Shown: one piece after another, positions 42,835 to 51,678 of the stretch | Position numbering within the stretch: position 1 is the first letter of the stretch | Layout of the letters: every line of letters starts with the position of its first letter | Source: Rhizobium sp. R711 | Lineage (GTDB): Bacteria; Pseudomonadota; Alphaproteobacteria; Rhizobiales; Rhizobiaceae | Assembly (NCBI RefSeq): GCF_002211365.1 | Contig: NZ_LOKZ01000034.1 | Span: 186,001 to 250,000, forward strand | Length of the DNA stretch: 64,000 bases | Direction of reading: 5' to 3' | The notes under the pieces: generated by a model | Seen by the model: the letters and a program-made list of their open reading frames with translations, nothing else | Databases searched by the model: none | What the model was told of the DNA's origin: nothing | Position numbers and translations under genes: made by a program

Positions 42835-43770
42835 TTACTTCAGCACGTCGTGCTTGATCTTCCAGCGGTCATGATACCAGAGCCACTGCTCGGGATATTG
42901 CCGCACCCAGCATTCGACCTTGTCGTTTAGAAGCTGCGCGGTCGCCACCATATCGAGATTGCCGTTCGCATCCCGAGGAATGTTGAGCTTCGGCTCGATT
43001 TCCAGCCGATAGCGATTTCCCGGAAGCCGGATACAGCGGGCCGGATAGACCTCGCAATTGAACTGACGGACGAGCTTTCCGAGCAATGGGTTGGTTTTGA
43101 CATCGAGCCCGAAAAACGTCGTCTTCAGGCCCTTGCGGAACTTCTGGTCGACGAGGACGCCAACGCCCTGCCCCGCCTCCAGCTGCCGCGCCAAGGCGAA
43201 GGACGAGCCGGCGTGAGACGGCACCAGCTTGCCCATTCGTGCGCTGCGAAAATCGAAGACTTTCTGCGCGACATAGGGGTTGTTCGGTGGGCGGAAGAGC
43301 ACGGAAACATGGAGACCAAATGCCGCGCCGGCCACCGGCAGCAGCTCGAAATTGCCCGTGTGCGCTGTGAAGACAATGAACGGCCGCTGATTTTCCAGCA
43401 GATCGATAAAAATCGGTATGCCCGACACCTCGACCCGGCCCGGCTCCTTGCGCAAATAGTCGAAATCGAACAGCCGGTCGAGAAACACGTACTCGGCGGC
43501 GAGACGTCCCATGTTCCCCCAGCTCGCCAACGCGATTTCCTGGATCTCCGCTTCGCTCTTTTCAGGAAAAGCGTTGCGCAGATTTGTGAGCATCAGCCGG
43601 TGGCGCTTCACGCGCGGGCCGAGTTTGCGTGTTAGCCAGTCCGCAAAGTTGATCGCACCGTCAGCCGGAAACAGCTTCAGGAAGTTCAGGAAACCGAACA
43701 TCGCCTGGGCGATCAACCACTGGCGAAAGTGGATGAGGGCCAGCACGATTTTAGTGATGAAGAGCTTCAA
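42835..43770 (-). CDS. lpxXL: Lipid A very-long-chain acyltransferase
   Basis: Inner-membrane-associated LpxL/HtrB-family acyltransferase of 311 residues that transfers the 27-hydroxyoctacosanoyl chain from AcpXL to lipid A. The HxxxxE catalytic motif is in IVFTAHTGNFELLPVAGAA, with VSVLFRPPNNPYVAQKVFDF and the acceptor-site VGVLVDQKFRKG following. A hydrophobic N-terminal stretch (ALIHFRQWLIAQAMFGFLNF) anchors it. Position at the end of the acpXL cluster separates it from ordinary LpxL. Confidence 0.93.
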   Translation of the reverse strand: MKLFITKIVLALIHFRQWLIAQAMFGFLNFLKLFPADGAINFADWLTRKLGPRVKRHRLMLTNLRNAFPEKSEAEIQEIALASWGNMGRLAAEYVFLDRLFDFDYLRKEPGRVEVSGIPIFIDLLENQRPFIVFTAHTGNFELLPVAGAAFGLHVSVLFRPPNNPYVAQKVFDFRSARMGKLVPSHAGSSFALARQLEAGQGVGVLVDQKFRKGLKTTFFGLDVKTNPLLGKLVRQFNCEVYPARCIRLPGNRYRLEIEPKLNIPRDANGNLDMVATAQLLNDKVECWVRQYPEQWLWYHDRWKIKHDVLK

Positions 43771-43774
43771 GGGC

Positions 43775-44803
43775 TCAATCCATCTTGAGGATGATCTTGC
43801 CGAAGATCTGGCGCGTTTCCATCCGCTCCAGTGCGCGGTCGATGTCGTCGAAGCCGACTTCGGTATCGATGACTGGATGGACCAGCCCGCGGCCCATCTT
43901 TTGCATGGCGTTCGCCATGTTCTCCATGCGGCAGCCGAAGGAGCCGAGCAACTTCAGCTGCTGCTGGAAAAGCATCATCAGGTTCATGTCGGTGGAAACA
44001 CCGGAGGTCGAGCCACAGGTGACGAGACGACCGCCGCGCTTCATCGACAGCATGGAGCCTGCCCACGTGTCCTTGCCGACGTGCTCGAAAACGACGTCGA
44101 CGCCCTTCTTCTTGGTGAGCTTGCGCACGACGCCTTCAAAGCGGTCGGTGCGGTAGTTGATGACGTGATCAGCGCCGAGCGCCTTGGCCTTCTCGATCTT
44201 GTCATCGGAGCCGACGGTGGTGATAACCGTGCAACCGATCCTCTTGGCGAGCTGAATCGCCGCCGTACCGATGCCGGAACCGCCTGCGTGCACGAGGATG
44301 GTTTCCCCCGGCTCCAGCTTGGCGTTGTCGAACAGCATGTGCTCGACCGTTCCAAAGGTAACCGGAGCCAGTGCCGCGCCAATGGCATTAACGCCCGGAG
44401 GAGCGGGAACTAGCAGACGCGCCGGCAGGTTCACTTTCTCCTGCGCGAAACCGTCAAGATGGAAGCCGTGAACGCCGGAAACATGCTCACAGAGATTGTC
44501 ACGTCCCTCGCTGCATGGCCGGCAGAGACCGCAGGTGCGTGCGCCATAGATCGACACGAGTTGGCCCGGCAGCACATTGGCGACACCCGGCCCGATCGTT
44601 TCGACAACGCCAGCAGCTTCCGCGCCGATTACCAGCGGCATCTTGCGCTTCGCGAACGCCATGCCGCGCCAGCCCCAGACGTCGATATGATTGAGAGCAA
44701 CTGCCTTGACGCGCAGTGTAACCTCACCCGGGCCGGGAGCATCCGGTTCCGGAAGGTCGGTGATCTCAAGCTTGCGATCGTCAATCAGTTGCAAAGCGCG
44801 CAT
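43775..44803 (-). CDS. Zinc-binding alcohol dehydrogenase of the VLCFA cluster
   Basis: Medium-chain dehydrogenase/reductase of 342 residues. The substrate domain has the structural zinc Cys set in YGARTCGLCRPCSEGRDNLC, and the Rossmann fold is ETILVHAGGSGIGTAAIQLA. Often annotated adh2XL. By position it probably reduces a ketone, enoyl or other group during C28 hydroxy-acid synthesis, but the exact step has not been settled as far as I know. It ends four bases before lpxXL starts. Confidence 0.88.
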   Translation of the reverse strand: MRALQLIDDRKLEITDLPEPDAPGPGEVTLRVKAVALNHIDVWGWRGMAFAKRKMPLVIGAEAAGVVETIGPGVANVLPGQLVSIYGARTCGLCRPCSEGRDNLCEHVSGVHGFHLDGFAQEKVNLPARLLVPAPPGVNAIGAALAPVTFGTVEHMLFDNAKLEPGETILVHAGGSGIGTAAIQLAKRIGCTVITTVGSDDKIEKAKALGADHVINYRTDRFEGVVRKLTKKKGVDVVFEHVGKDTWAGSMLSMKRGGRLVTCGSTSGVSTDMNLMMLFQQQLKLLGSFGCRMENMANAMQKMGRGLVHPVIDTEVGFDDIDRALERMETRQIFGKIILKMD

Positions 44804-44857
44804 GGCAAAGTCCTTCGCCGCGAAGGCGTTCTATCTCGATGTTTTGTCGGGAACCGA

Positions 44858-46144
44858 TTAAGCCGGTTCGAGTGCCATGACAAGGCTGGCATTCTGCCCG
44901 CCGAAGCCGAAGGAGTTGGAAAGCACGGCGTTGACCTGGCTCTCCCGCTTCTTGTTTGGCACCACGTCGATAACGATCGATGGATCGGGGTTTGTGTAGT
45001 TGATCGTTGGCGGCAGCGTGCCGGTCAGCATCGTCTGCAGCGAGAACACAGCTTCCACGGCTCCTGCGGCCGTCAACGTATGGCCGATCATCGACTTGTT
45101 CGACGACAGGGGAATGGACGCCATCCGTTCACCAAACACAGCCAGCATGGAGCCATATTCCATTTTGTCGTTCTCTGGCGTCGAGGTGCCGTGAGCGTTG
45201 ATGTAGCCGATATCGCCCTCATCCATACCAGCATCGGCCAGCGCCGCACGGATCGTCGCGATCGCCGGTCCGCCGTCCGGAGACGAGCGGGTACGATGGA
45301 AGGAGTCGGCCTTTTCGCCAGCGCCCTTCATGATGCCGAGAACCTTCGCGCCGCGCGCGACGGCAGCCTCAAGCGACTCCAGTACCAGGGTCGCGGCACC
45401 TTCGGCGATGACGAAGCCATCGCGATCCTTGCTGAACGGCTTCGAAGCCTTCGTCGGCGGATCGTTCTGCGTGGAGAGAGCTGATAGCAGCGAGAAGCGG
45501 ATCAGTGCCTCTGCGCTTACAGAACCGTCGGTCGCAACAGCCAGCGCCCGCGACGTGCGGCCCTGGCGGATTGCTTCGATACCGAGCTGGATTGCAGTTG
45601 CGCCGGATGCGCAGGCGGTCGACAGCGTCACAGGCAGGCCACGCGTGCCGAAGCGATCGGCCAAGCGCTCGGAAATCGCACCGAACAGCGATGCTTCGTG
45701 GAATGCAGCGTCAGGACGCAGGCGCATGGCTGCCAGGAACCGGTCGTAGGCATCGCCGGCATGATCGGCCGGCGGCGAGCGGTCGGCGAGATCAAAGCGC
45801 GCGCTCCATTCCGGTTCGATCGGCGGCGCAGCCAGGAACAGCGGACCGTCGAAATCACCGCTGATACCAGCATCGGCGAGCGCTTCAATTGTAGTCTCCC
45901 GCGCGAACGCATAGGAGCGTTCGACCGCGTTGGCGACCGGAATATCGATGAAGTCAACCGTGCCGGCAATGCGCGTCGAAAGACCCTCGGTCGGGAAGCG
46001 TTTGATCGCGTGAATACCAGAGGTCCCGGCGGTGAGTGCCGACCAGTTGTCCTTCAGGCCCTGCCCCAGCGAGGTGATGATACCCACACCCGTCACTGCG
46101 ACGATCGGACGGCCGAGATGATCCTTGTAAGCCGAATCTTTCAT
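44858..46144 (-). CDS. fabF1XL: Beta-ketoacyl-ACP synthase of the VLCFA cluster (catalytic type)
   Basis: Condensing enzyme of 428 residues. The Cys-His-His triad is complete: nucleophile in LSTACASGATAIQLG, first His in YINAHGTSTPENDKMEYGSM and second in NKSMIGHTLTAAGAVEAVFS, with GFGGQNASLVM at the end. It should extend acyl-AcpXL to C28. The start is the ATG at 46144, 11 bases after its partner gene. The partner lacks the Cys, so a heterodimer is likely. Confidence 0.93.
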   Translation of the reverse strand: MKDSAYKDHLGRPIVAVTGVGIITSLGQGLKDNWSALTAGTSGIHAIKRFPTEGLSTRIAGTVDFIDIPVANAVERSYAFARETTIEALADAGISGDFDGPLFLAAPPIEPEWSARFDLADRSPPADHAGDAYDRFLAAMRLRPDAAFHEASLFGAISERLADRFGTRGLPVTLSTACASGATAIQLGIEAIRQGRTSRALAVATDGSVSAEALIRFSLLSALSTQNDPPTKASKPFSKDRDGFVIAEGAATLVLESLEAAVARGAKVLGIMKGAGEKADSFHRTRSSPDGGPAIATIRAALADAGMDEGDIGYINAHGTSTPENDKMEYGSMLAVFGERMASIPLSSNKSMIGHTLTAAGAVEAVFSLQTMLTGTLPPTINYTNPDPSIVIDVVPNKKRESQVNAVLSNSFGFGGQNASLVMALEPA

Positions 46145-46155
46145 TTGCACACCCC

Positions 46156-47352
46156 TCACGCTTCCGCGGAAAGAACCGCGACGCCTTCGCCGCGCTGATG
46201 ACCGACTGTCGTAACGATAGCTGCCTTGGTCGCGGCCGCCATCGGCTTCTCGTGGGCCGGGTCGAAAACCGGAACCTTAGCCTTGCTGTCGACGGCCAAC
46301 GCCGCCAGCGTCAGACCGAGCGTGAAATGTGCCTCAAGACCGTGGCCGGTGACGCCGCCGAAACCGCGGACAGCCGCACCGGGCAAATGACGTTCGAGGA
46401 CAGCCCTTTCGCGCCCGGCAAGGTCGGGAATACCTGTGGAGCCGGAGAAGATCGCGGTGCTTTCCGGCGAAAGGTCAGAGGCGGTTTCCAGCAGCCGCCC
46501 GAGGCGCTTCTCGAGCTTGCCGACATCGCGCTTGCCACGATCGCCTTCGATCGACGAAATCGATGCGTAGATGTGCGCGCCGCGTGCTTCGGCATGGGCA
46601 CGCGATTCCAGCACGAGGAACGCGCCAACCGAGCCCGAAATGACGCCGCCTTGATCGCGCGACCAGAGAGGCTGCCAGTCGTCGCGGGAGTAGACGTTGA
46701 TGGCTTCGAACAAAAGCACCATGTCCAGGCGCTCCGCTGAATAGGCGCCACCGACCAGCGCGTGCGTCGATTCGCCCGACTTGATGCGATAGAAGGCCGT
46801 CTCAACAGCGGAAATGCCAGCGGATTCCTCGCCCATGAAGGTCCTCGAAGAACCGGTGACCTTGTGGACGATGGAAATGTTACCGGCCAGCAGGTTCGAA
46901 AGCTGAGCCAGGAACAGCGTCGGCCGCAGCTCCGTTGTGAGCTTCTCATTCAGGAGAGCCTCGCGGTCGTTGCGCTTCAGGCCCTCGTCAACGATCAGCG
47001 TATCGACGTTGATATCGCGCTCGCCGCCACCTGCCGCGACGATCATGTCCATGGTGCCGCAGGCTTCCGCATCATCCTTGAAGCCGGCATCATCGAGTGC
47101 GAGCCCGGCGGCGAAAACACCGATGCGCTGCCAGTTTTCCATCTGCCGCTGATCGCCGCGCTTGGCGATCTGCTGCGACCAGTCGATCTCCGGAAGCGGA
47201 TGGACCGGATACGGCTTGAACTTCTCAAGCTCGACCACTGTCTGCGGCGCGCCCTCGGCGTTGAGCAGTGCGATATGCGGCTCCTTGCCAACGCCCTGGC
47301 ACGTTACAATGCCGACGCCCGTGATCACGACATCATTCTGAGCCTTGCTCAT
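46156..47352 (-). CDS. fabF2XL: Ketosynthase-like partner lacking the catalytic cysteine motif
   Basis: A thiolase-fold protein of 398 residues with the KAS framework (NDVVITGVGIVTCQGVGK, then FGGVTGHGLEAHFTLGLTLA). Where active enzymes have the TACASG nucleophile it reads SSRTFMGEESAGISAVETAF, with no Cys. One His motif (GHGLEAHFTLG) remains and the NAHGT motif is not recognisable. This matches chain-length-factor subunits of KS/CLF pairs, which set product length without condensing. It overlaps fabZXL by ATGA. Confidence 0.9.
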   Translation of the reverse strand: MSKAQNDVVITGVGIVTCQGVGKEPHIALLNAEGAPQTVVELEKFKPYPVHPLPEIDWSQQIAKRGDQRQMENWQRIGVFAAGLALDDAGFKDDAEACGTMDMIVAAGGGERDINVDTLIVDEGLKRNDREALLNEKLTTELRPTLFLAQLSNLLAGNISIVHKVTGSSRTFMGEESAGISAVETAFYRIKSGESTHALVGGAYSAERLDMVLLFEAINVYSRDDWQPLWSRDQGGVISGSVGAFLVLESRAHAEARGAHIYASISSIEGDRGKRDVGKLEKRLGRLLETASDLSPESTAIFSGSTGIPDLAGRERAVLERHLPGAAVRGFGGVTGHGLEAHFTLGLTLAALAVDSKAKVPVFDPAHEKPMAAATKAAIVTTVGHQRGEGVAVLSAEA

Positions 47353-47831
47353 CCATTCACTCCCTGTGCAGCGATCGCATCCATCAGGCCAACTTCACCG
47401 GCACGCTTCTTGACGATATCTCCAAGCGGAACCTCGCTGAAGGGCATGGTCCTGAGCTTCAGCTGCGCATCGCAAACCTTCTTGCCGCCGCTTGTGATCT
47501 TGGCCTTGGTTACAGCAAATCCCGAACCGTCGTGCTCCAGAAACGCCTCGATCTCAAGCACCGCCTCTGGTTCCACGAAGGTACGCATCTTGGCGCCGTC
47601 GACGGACATCAGGAATGGCATGACAGTGAAATCGGTAGCTGCGAGCACGAGCATGCCCGACGCTTGCGCCATCGTTTCGATCAGCAACACGCCGGGAACC
47701 AGGGGCATGCCGGGAAAATGACCTTCGAAGACCGGGCTCTTCGCCGGCACGACTGAGCGCGCCTTGAGCGTCCCCTTCTGAAGGTCGACCGCCTCGATGC
47801 GGTCAATCATCTGGAAGTATTCCAGTAGCAT
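47349..47831 (-). CDS. fabZXL: 3-Hydroxyacyl-ACP dehydratase of the VLCFA cluster
   Basis: Hotdog-fold dehydratase of 160 residues. The catalytic His is in PVFEGHFPGMPLVPGVLLIE, and MAQASGMLVLA is the family helix with the Gln/Glu position. It removes water from the growing beta-hydroxyacyl-AcpXL. AGGA precedes the ATG at 47831; the eight-codon longer frame (47855) lacks a site. Its stop overlaps the fabF2XL start. Confidence 0.92.
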   Translation of the reverse strand: MLLEYFQMIDRIEAVDLQKGTLKARSVVPAKSPVFEGHFPGMPLVPGVLLIETMAQASGMLVLAATDFTVMPFLMSVDGAKMRTFVEPEAVLEIEAFLEHDGSGFAVTKAKITSGGKKVCDAQLKLRTMPFSEVPLGDIVKKRAGEVGLMDAIAAQGVNG

Positions 47832-47889
47832 CGAATCCTCCGGCCACAAGGACACCTTGCCCTGCGGCTAGGCCTACTTAGGAACGAAA

Positions 47890-47924
47890 CCGCCCGGCCG
47901 CCATGGTTAACAGCGGCAGGGCGG
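47890..47924 (-). promoter_or_regulatory. Hairpin between acpXL and fabZXL
   Basis: CCGCCCGGCCGC pairs with GCGGCAGGGCGG (one mismatch) around an 11-base loop, and on the minus strand TTTCGTTC follows. Probably a leaky terminator or mRNA stabiliser that gives more acyl carrier protein than enzyme. Confidence 0.6.
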
Positions 47925-47945
47925 AGAAAAAGATGACGGTGCCGG

Positions 47946-48224
47946 TCAGGCCTTGGCGGCGCGCAGCTCGTCGATCTTGGCACAGAGGTTCTTCAGCACG
48001 AAATATTCTTCCGTCGAAACCTTGCCCTCGTTGACTTCCTGCGTCCACTTCTCGAGCGGGATCTTGATGCCGAATTCCTTGTCGATCGCAAAGACGATAT
48101 CGAGGAAGTCGAGGCTGTCGATACCGAGGTCGTCGATCGTATGGCTTTCCGGCTTGATCGTATCGCGATCGATCTCGCTGGTTTCTGCAATGATGTCGGC
48201 AACTTTATCGAATGTGGCGGTCAC
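47946..48224 (-). CDS. acpXL: Acyl carrier protein for very-long-chain fatty acids
   Basis: Dedicated carrier of 92 residues for 27-hydroxyoctacosanoate destined for lipid A. The phosphopantetheine site is Ser37 in DLGIDSLDFLDIVFAIDKEF. It differs from AcpP in its longer C-terminal helix (FVLKNLCAKIDELRAAKA). AAGAGGTAAG precedes the ATG at 48224. First gene of the operon. Confidence 0.96.
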   Translation of the reverse strand: MTATFDKVADIIAETSEIDRDTIKPESHTIDDLGIDSLDFLDIVFAIDKEFGIKIPLEKWTQEVNEGKVSTEEYFVLKNLCAKIDELRAAKA

Positions 48225-48395
48225 GCACTTACCTCTTGAAATGACGAGTTAACCCTCCTCATAGGCAAATCCATTTCAAAAAGCCAATGCTTTCCGCCGT
48301 CTCGGCATGCAATTTGCAGGACCAGTGTTGCTTAAACAGCAAAGCACAACGAAGCGTTTGCTGGCCGCGCATGAGCGGAGCACTTCCGCTCACGC

Positions 48396-49376
48396 CTAGA
48401 GCAGAAGCAGGAAAAGGACCAGGGCGGCCGCGGCAAGGATCGAGCAGCTTGCATAGAAGACCGAGACGCCATCTTCGATATCGACGACCGTTGCCGTATC
48501 GCGCCCGCCACCATTGATCATCGGCTCCATGACAACAACCCCGGAATACACGCGCGGCCCGGCGAGCTGCACATTCAGAGCCCCGGCCATCGCCGCCTCC
48601 GGTCGCCCGGAATTCGGCGACCGATGCAGTCCGCCGTCCCGCACGGCAACGCGCAGTGCCTCCTGAAAGGCGGTGCGGCCTCGGCGCAACCACGCTCCAG
48701 CAGCGATCAACAAAATCGAGAGGCGCGCTGCCGGCCAGTTGGCGAAGTCGTCCAGGCGCGCCGCCGCCCAACCGAAATCGGCATATCTATCGGACTTGTG
48801 GCCGATCATCGAATCCGCCGTGTTCAGCATCTTGTAGGCAAACAAGCCGGGCAAGCCGAAAACTGCGTACCAGAGGGCCGGAGCAACCACGCCATCTGAG
48901 AAATTCTCGGCCAGGCTCTCGATCGCCGCACGGCAGACGGCTGGCTCGTCGAGGGTTTCCGGATCACGCCCAACGATTCGCGAAACGGCCAGCCGGCCAC
49001 CGCTGATGCCTCCGGTTTTCAGCCCGGCGGCAACAGCCTCCACATGATCGGCAAGGCTCTTCTGTGCCATGAATACTGCAACGCAAATCACCTCCAGCAG
49101 AATTCCGGCCAAACCAAACAGCGAGAAAAGCCAATGCAGCGCGACACCCGCAACGGCACTGAGGATCAAGAGACCGGCAATCGACCAGACGCCGTTGCGA
49201 CGCCGTTCGCGCTTGTGAAACTCATCACGATTGAACATCCGGTCGACGCGGGAGATCGCGTTTCCAAACAGCACGACCGGGTGCTGCAGGCGCATCCACA
49301 AGGCATCCGGATCACCGACAATCCGATCCAGCAAAAGGGCAAGAACCAGCACGAGAAGGTTATGGTCAAGCATCAT
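48396..49376 (-). CDS. cobD: Adenosylcobinamide-phosphate synthase (CbiB type)
   Basis: Membrane enzyme of 326 residues that joins aminopropanol (or its phosphate) to adenosylcobyric acid. The N-terminus shows LALLLDRIVGDPDALWMRLQ and HPVVLFGNAISRVDRMFN, typical of CbiB/CobD. FSDGVVAPALWYAVFGLPGL, VNMLNTADSMIGHKSD-like and PNSGRPEAAMAGALNVQLAG blocks follow. It is the last gene of cobABCD, and its ATG overlaps the cobC stop. Confidence 0.95.
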   Translation of the reverse strand: MMLDHNLLVLVLALLLDRIVGDPDALWMRLQHPVVLFGNAISRVDRMFNRDEFHKRERRRNGVWSIAGLLILSAVAGVALHWLFSLFGLAGILLEVICVAVFMAQKSLADHVEAVAAGLKTGGISGGRLAVSRIVGRDPETLDEPAVCRAAIESLAENFSDGVVAPALWYAVFGLPGLFAYKMLNTADSMIGHKSDRYADFGWAAARLDDFANWPAARLSILLIAAGAWLRRGRTAFQEALRVAVRDGGLHRSPNSGRPEAAMAGALNVQLAGPRVYSGVVVMEPMINGGGRDTATVVDIEDGVSVFYASCSILAAAALVLFLLLL

Positions 49377-50374
49377 GATGTGAAACTCTGCAGTGCATAG
49401 GAAAGCCGTTGGTCGCCAGCCGCGTCAGGAACGAGACCGAAACGCAACCAGCGCGGCTCATAGTCGAACTTGCGGACCAGAATATGATGCCGGCAAAGAT
49501 GCCGGTGCAAGTCGGCGGCGTGCCCGTGTTCGACAAGCGCAAACAGATCGCTCCTGCCGACGATGCGCAAGCTGCCTTGCTCGAGCGTAGTGCGCAACGC
49601 GCTGGCCCTTTCCGATAGCCTACGCTGTATCGGGGCAACATCTGACGCGAAAAGGTCTGTTGCGATCGAAAGCGCCGGACCTGACACCGCCCATGGCCCA
49701 AGCAGGTCTTCGACGCGCTTCAGGATCGGCTGCACCGCGAGGACAAACCCCAGGCGTAATCCTGCCAGTCCGAAGAACTTGCCGAAAGAACGGGAGATGA
49801 GAACGTTCGCCAGCCGCGGGGCAAAAGGCGCCAAGCTTAACTGCGGGCATGTGTCCCCGAAGGCTTCGTCCACGATGACAACACCTCCCCTGGCCTCCAT
49901 CTCTTTGCTGAATGCGACGAGTCTCTCGGGAGAGTAAAAGCGACCGGTGGGGTTGTTCGGATTGACGATGACGACAATTGCGTGATCGGCTGCGACGTCA
50001 TCAAGGCCGGCGACAAGATCAACGGAGCGACCTGCCCTCCTGAACGCGCGCTCATATTCGCCGTAGGTCGGCCCCAGAATTGCTACCCGTCCGGCAACCT
50101 CGAAGAGCCGCGGCAACAGCTGGATCACGGATTGCGTACCGGGAACAGGAAGCGGGAAAATGTCACCACTGCGATAGTAGCCCTGTGCCGCAACGCGCGC
50201 CCGATCGGCCAGATAGGTGTCAGGCAGGCGATGCCAGGCACGCATCGGCACGTCTGGGAGTGGAACGGGGCACGGATTGATCCCCGTCGAAAGATCAAGC
50301 CAATGTTCAAGCTCGCCGCCGTAGATTGCAGCCGCAGCCGTGATGCCGCCGCCGTGAACGATCGGAGCATTCAT
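49373..50374 (-). CDS. cobC: Threonine-phosphate decarboxylase
   Basis: PLP enzyme of 333 residues, aminotransferase fold type I, which makes (R)-1-amino-2-propanol O-2-phosphate for the nucleotide loop. The Schiff-base Lys is in VLISRSFGKFFGLAGLRLGF, VIVNPNNPTGRFYSPERLV is the cofactor-phosphate region, and the N-terminus has LDLSTGINPCPVPLPDVP. It overlaps cobB and cobD by ATGA at both ends. It acts together with CobD. Confidence 0.94.
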   Translation of the reverse strand: MNAPIVHGGGITAAAAIYGGELEHWLDLSTGINPCPVPLPDVPMRAWHRLPDTYLADRARVAAQGYYRSGDIFPLPVPGTQSVIQLLPRLFEVAGRVAILGPTYGEYERAFRRAGRSVDLVAGLDDVAADHAIVVIVNPNNPTGRFYSPERLVAFSKEMEARGGVVIVDEAFGDTCPQLSLAPFAPRLANVLISRSFGKFFGLAGLRLGFVLAVQPILKRVEDLLGPWAVSGPALSIATDLFASDVAPIQRRLSERASALRTTLEQGSLRIVGRSDLFALVEHGHAADLHRHLCRHHILVRKFDYEPRWLRFGLVPDAAGDQRLSYALQSFTS

Positions 50375-51678
50375 CTTGTCCCCTCGGCAAGGTCAATCAG
50401 GTGCATGTAGGATCCCGCAACCTGGCCACGCTGGAGGCCCGCTTGCCCGAGATCATTGCCCAACGCGTCCGTCACCTGAAAAACGCGATCGGCTTCCCCT
50501 TCGGAAACCACCGCCGAATAGTGAAACTCGTGTGCCGTCATGGGCTTTTCGAAGTAGGACGAGTTCAACGGTCTCACGCGCCGATAGCCAAGGTGACGTT
50601 TGCGTTCCTCATAACTCGTGACGACAGGCAGGAGACCGAGCATTTCGTGACGCTTGCCGGTGCCGTCTATGAGGCCTTCACCTAGAACCATGTATCCGCC
50701 GCACTCACCGTAGATTCGCACGCCCTTGCCCGCTGCATCGATAAGCTTTGCCCTGAAATTGCTCGCAGCGGCGATCCGCCCTGGATGCAACTCCGGATAG
50801 CCGCCCGGAAGATAGATGGCGTCTGCCGTCGAATCCGGTGCCTCATCGGCAAGCGGTGAGAAGAAACTGATCTCCGCGCCGCGTCGACGCCAACCAAGCA
50901 ACATATGCTCGTAGGAAAAGGCGAAGGCGATGTCGCGGGCCACGGCGATCCTGCTGCCGAGCGGCCGCAGCCGCGCAATGTTCGCCGTCGACGGACGGTT
51001 CAGGCCTTGGCGCGCAATGCGCAGCAGGAATTCGAAATTGCATTCTTCCGATATGGCATCCGCCGCATGCTCGATGAAGCTCTCAAGCATCTGATGCTCT
51101 CCCGCCTGAACAAGGCCGAGATGCCTTTCGGGAAGGGCAATGTCATTGTCGCGGCGGACGACGGCAACGATCGGCATGCGGATCGCTTCGAGCGCCTTGC
51201 GAAGCATCATCTCATGGCGTTCACCGCCGACCTTGTTAAGGATCACGCCGGCGATACGGACATCGGCACGGAAGCCCGCAAATCCTGTCACCAGCGCCGC
51301 CACCGACTGCGACATATGCGAGGCATCGACGACGAGCACCACGGAAAGCCCAAGCATGGCGGCTAGATCGGCCGCAGTCCCTTTGCCGTCGGTCGCACCA
51401 TCGAAGAGCCCCATCATCGCTTCGATGATGAGAATGCGGTCGCCAGAGCGATGCAGGGTCGCATTGGCGGCGATCAGTTCCGGGCGCATCGCCCACGGGT
51501 CGAAGTTGAGACAGGCAACGCCGCTCGCCGCCGCGTGAAAGGCCGGGTCGATATAGTCTGGGCCAGCCTTGCCGGGGGCGATCGCGACACCGCGTTTGCG
51601 AAGTGCGCGCAAAAGCCCCAGCGTCACCGTCGTCTTGCCCGATCCGGAAGAAGGGGCTGCAATCAACAAACCGCTCAT
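50371..51678 (-). CDS. cobB: Hydrogenobyrinic/cobyrinic acid a,c-diamide synthase
   Basis: ATP- and glutamine-dependent amidase of 435 residues. The dethiobiotin-synthetase-like N-terminal half has Walker A (APSSGSGKTTVTLGLLRAL) and AGPDYIDPAFHAAASG. The C-terminal class-I glutamine amidotransferase has the nucleophile Cys in RIYGECGGYMVLGEGLIDG and the His in MTAHEFHYSAVV. In aerobes it amidates hydrogenobyrinate before cobalt insertion by CobNST. The start overlaps the cobA stop. Confidence 0.95.
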   Translation of the reverse strand: MSGLLIAAPSSGSGKTTVTLGLLRALRKRGVAIAPGKAGPDYIDPAFHAAASGVACLNFDPWAMRPELIAANATLHRSGDRILIIEAMMGLFDGATDGKGTAADLAAMLGLSVVLVVDASHMSQSVAALVTGFAGFRADVRIAGVILNKVGGERHEMMLRKALEAIRMPIVAVVRRDNDIALPERHLGLVQAGEHQMLESFIEHAADAISEECNFEFLLRIARQGLNRPSTANIARLRPLGSRIAVARDIAFAFSYEHMLLGWRRRGAEISFFSPLADEAPDSTADAIYLPGGYPELHPGRIAAASNFRAKLIDAAGKGVRIYGECGGYMVLGEGLIDGTGKRHEMLGLLPVVTSYEERKRHLGYRRVRPLNSSYFEKPMTAHEFHYSAVVSEGEADRVFQVTDALGNDLGQAGLQRGQVAGSYMHLIDLAEGTR

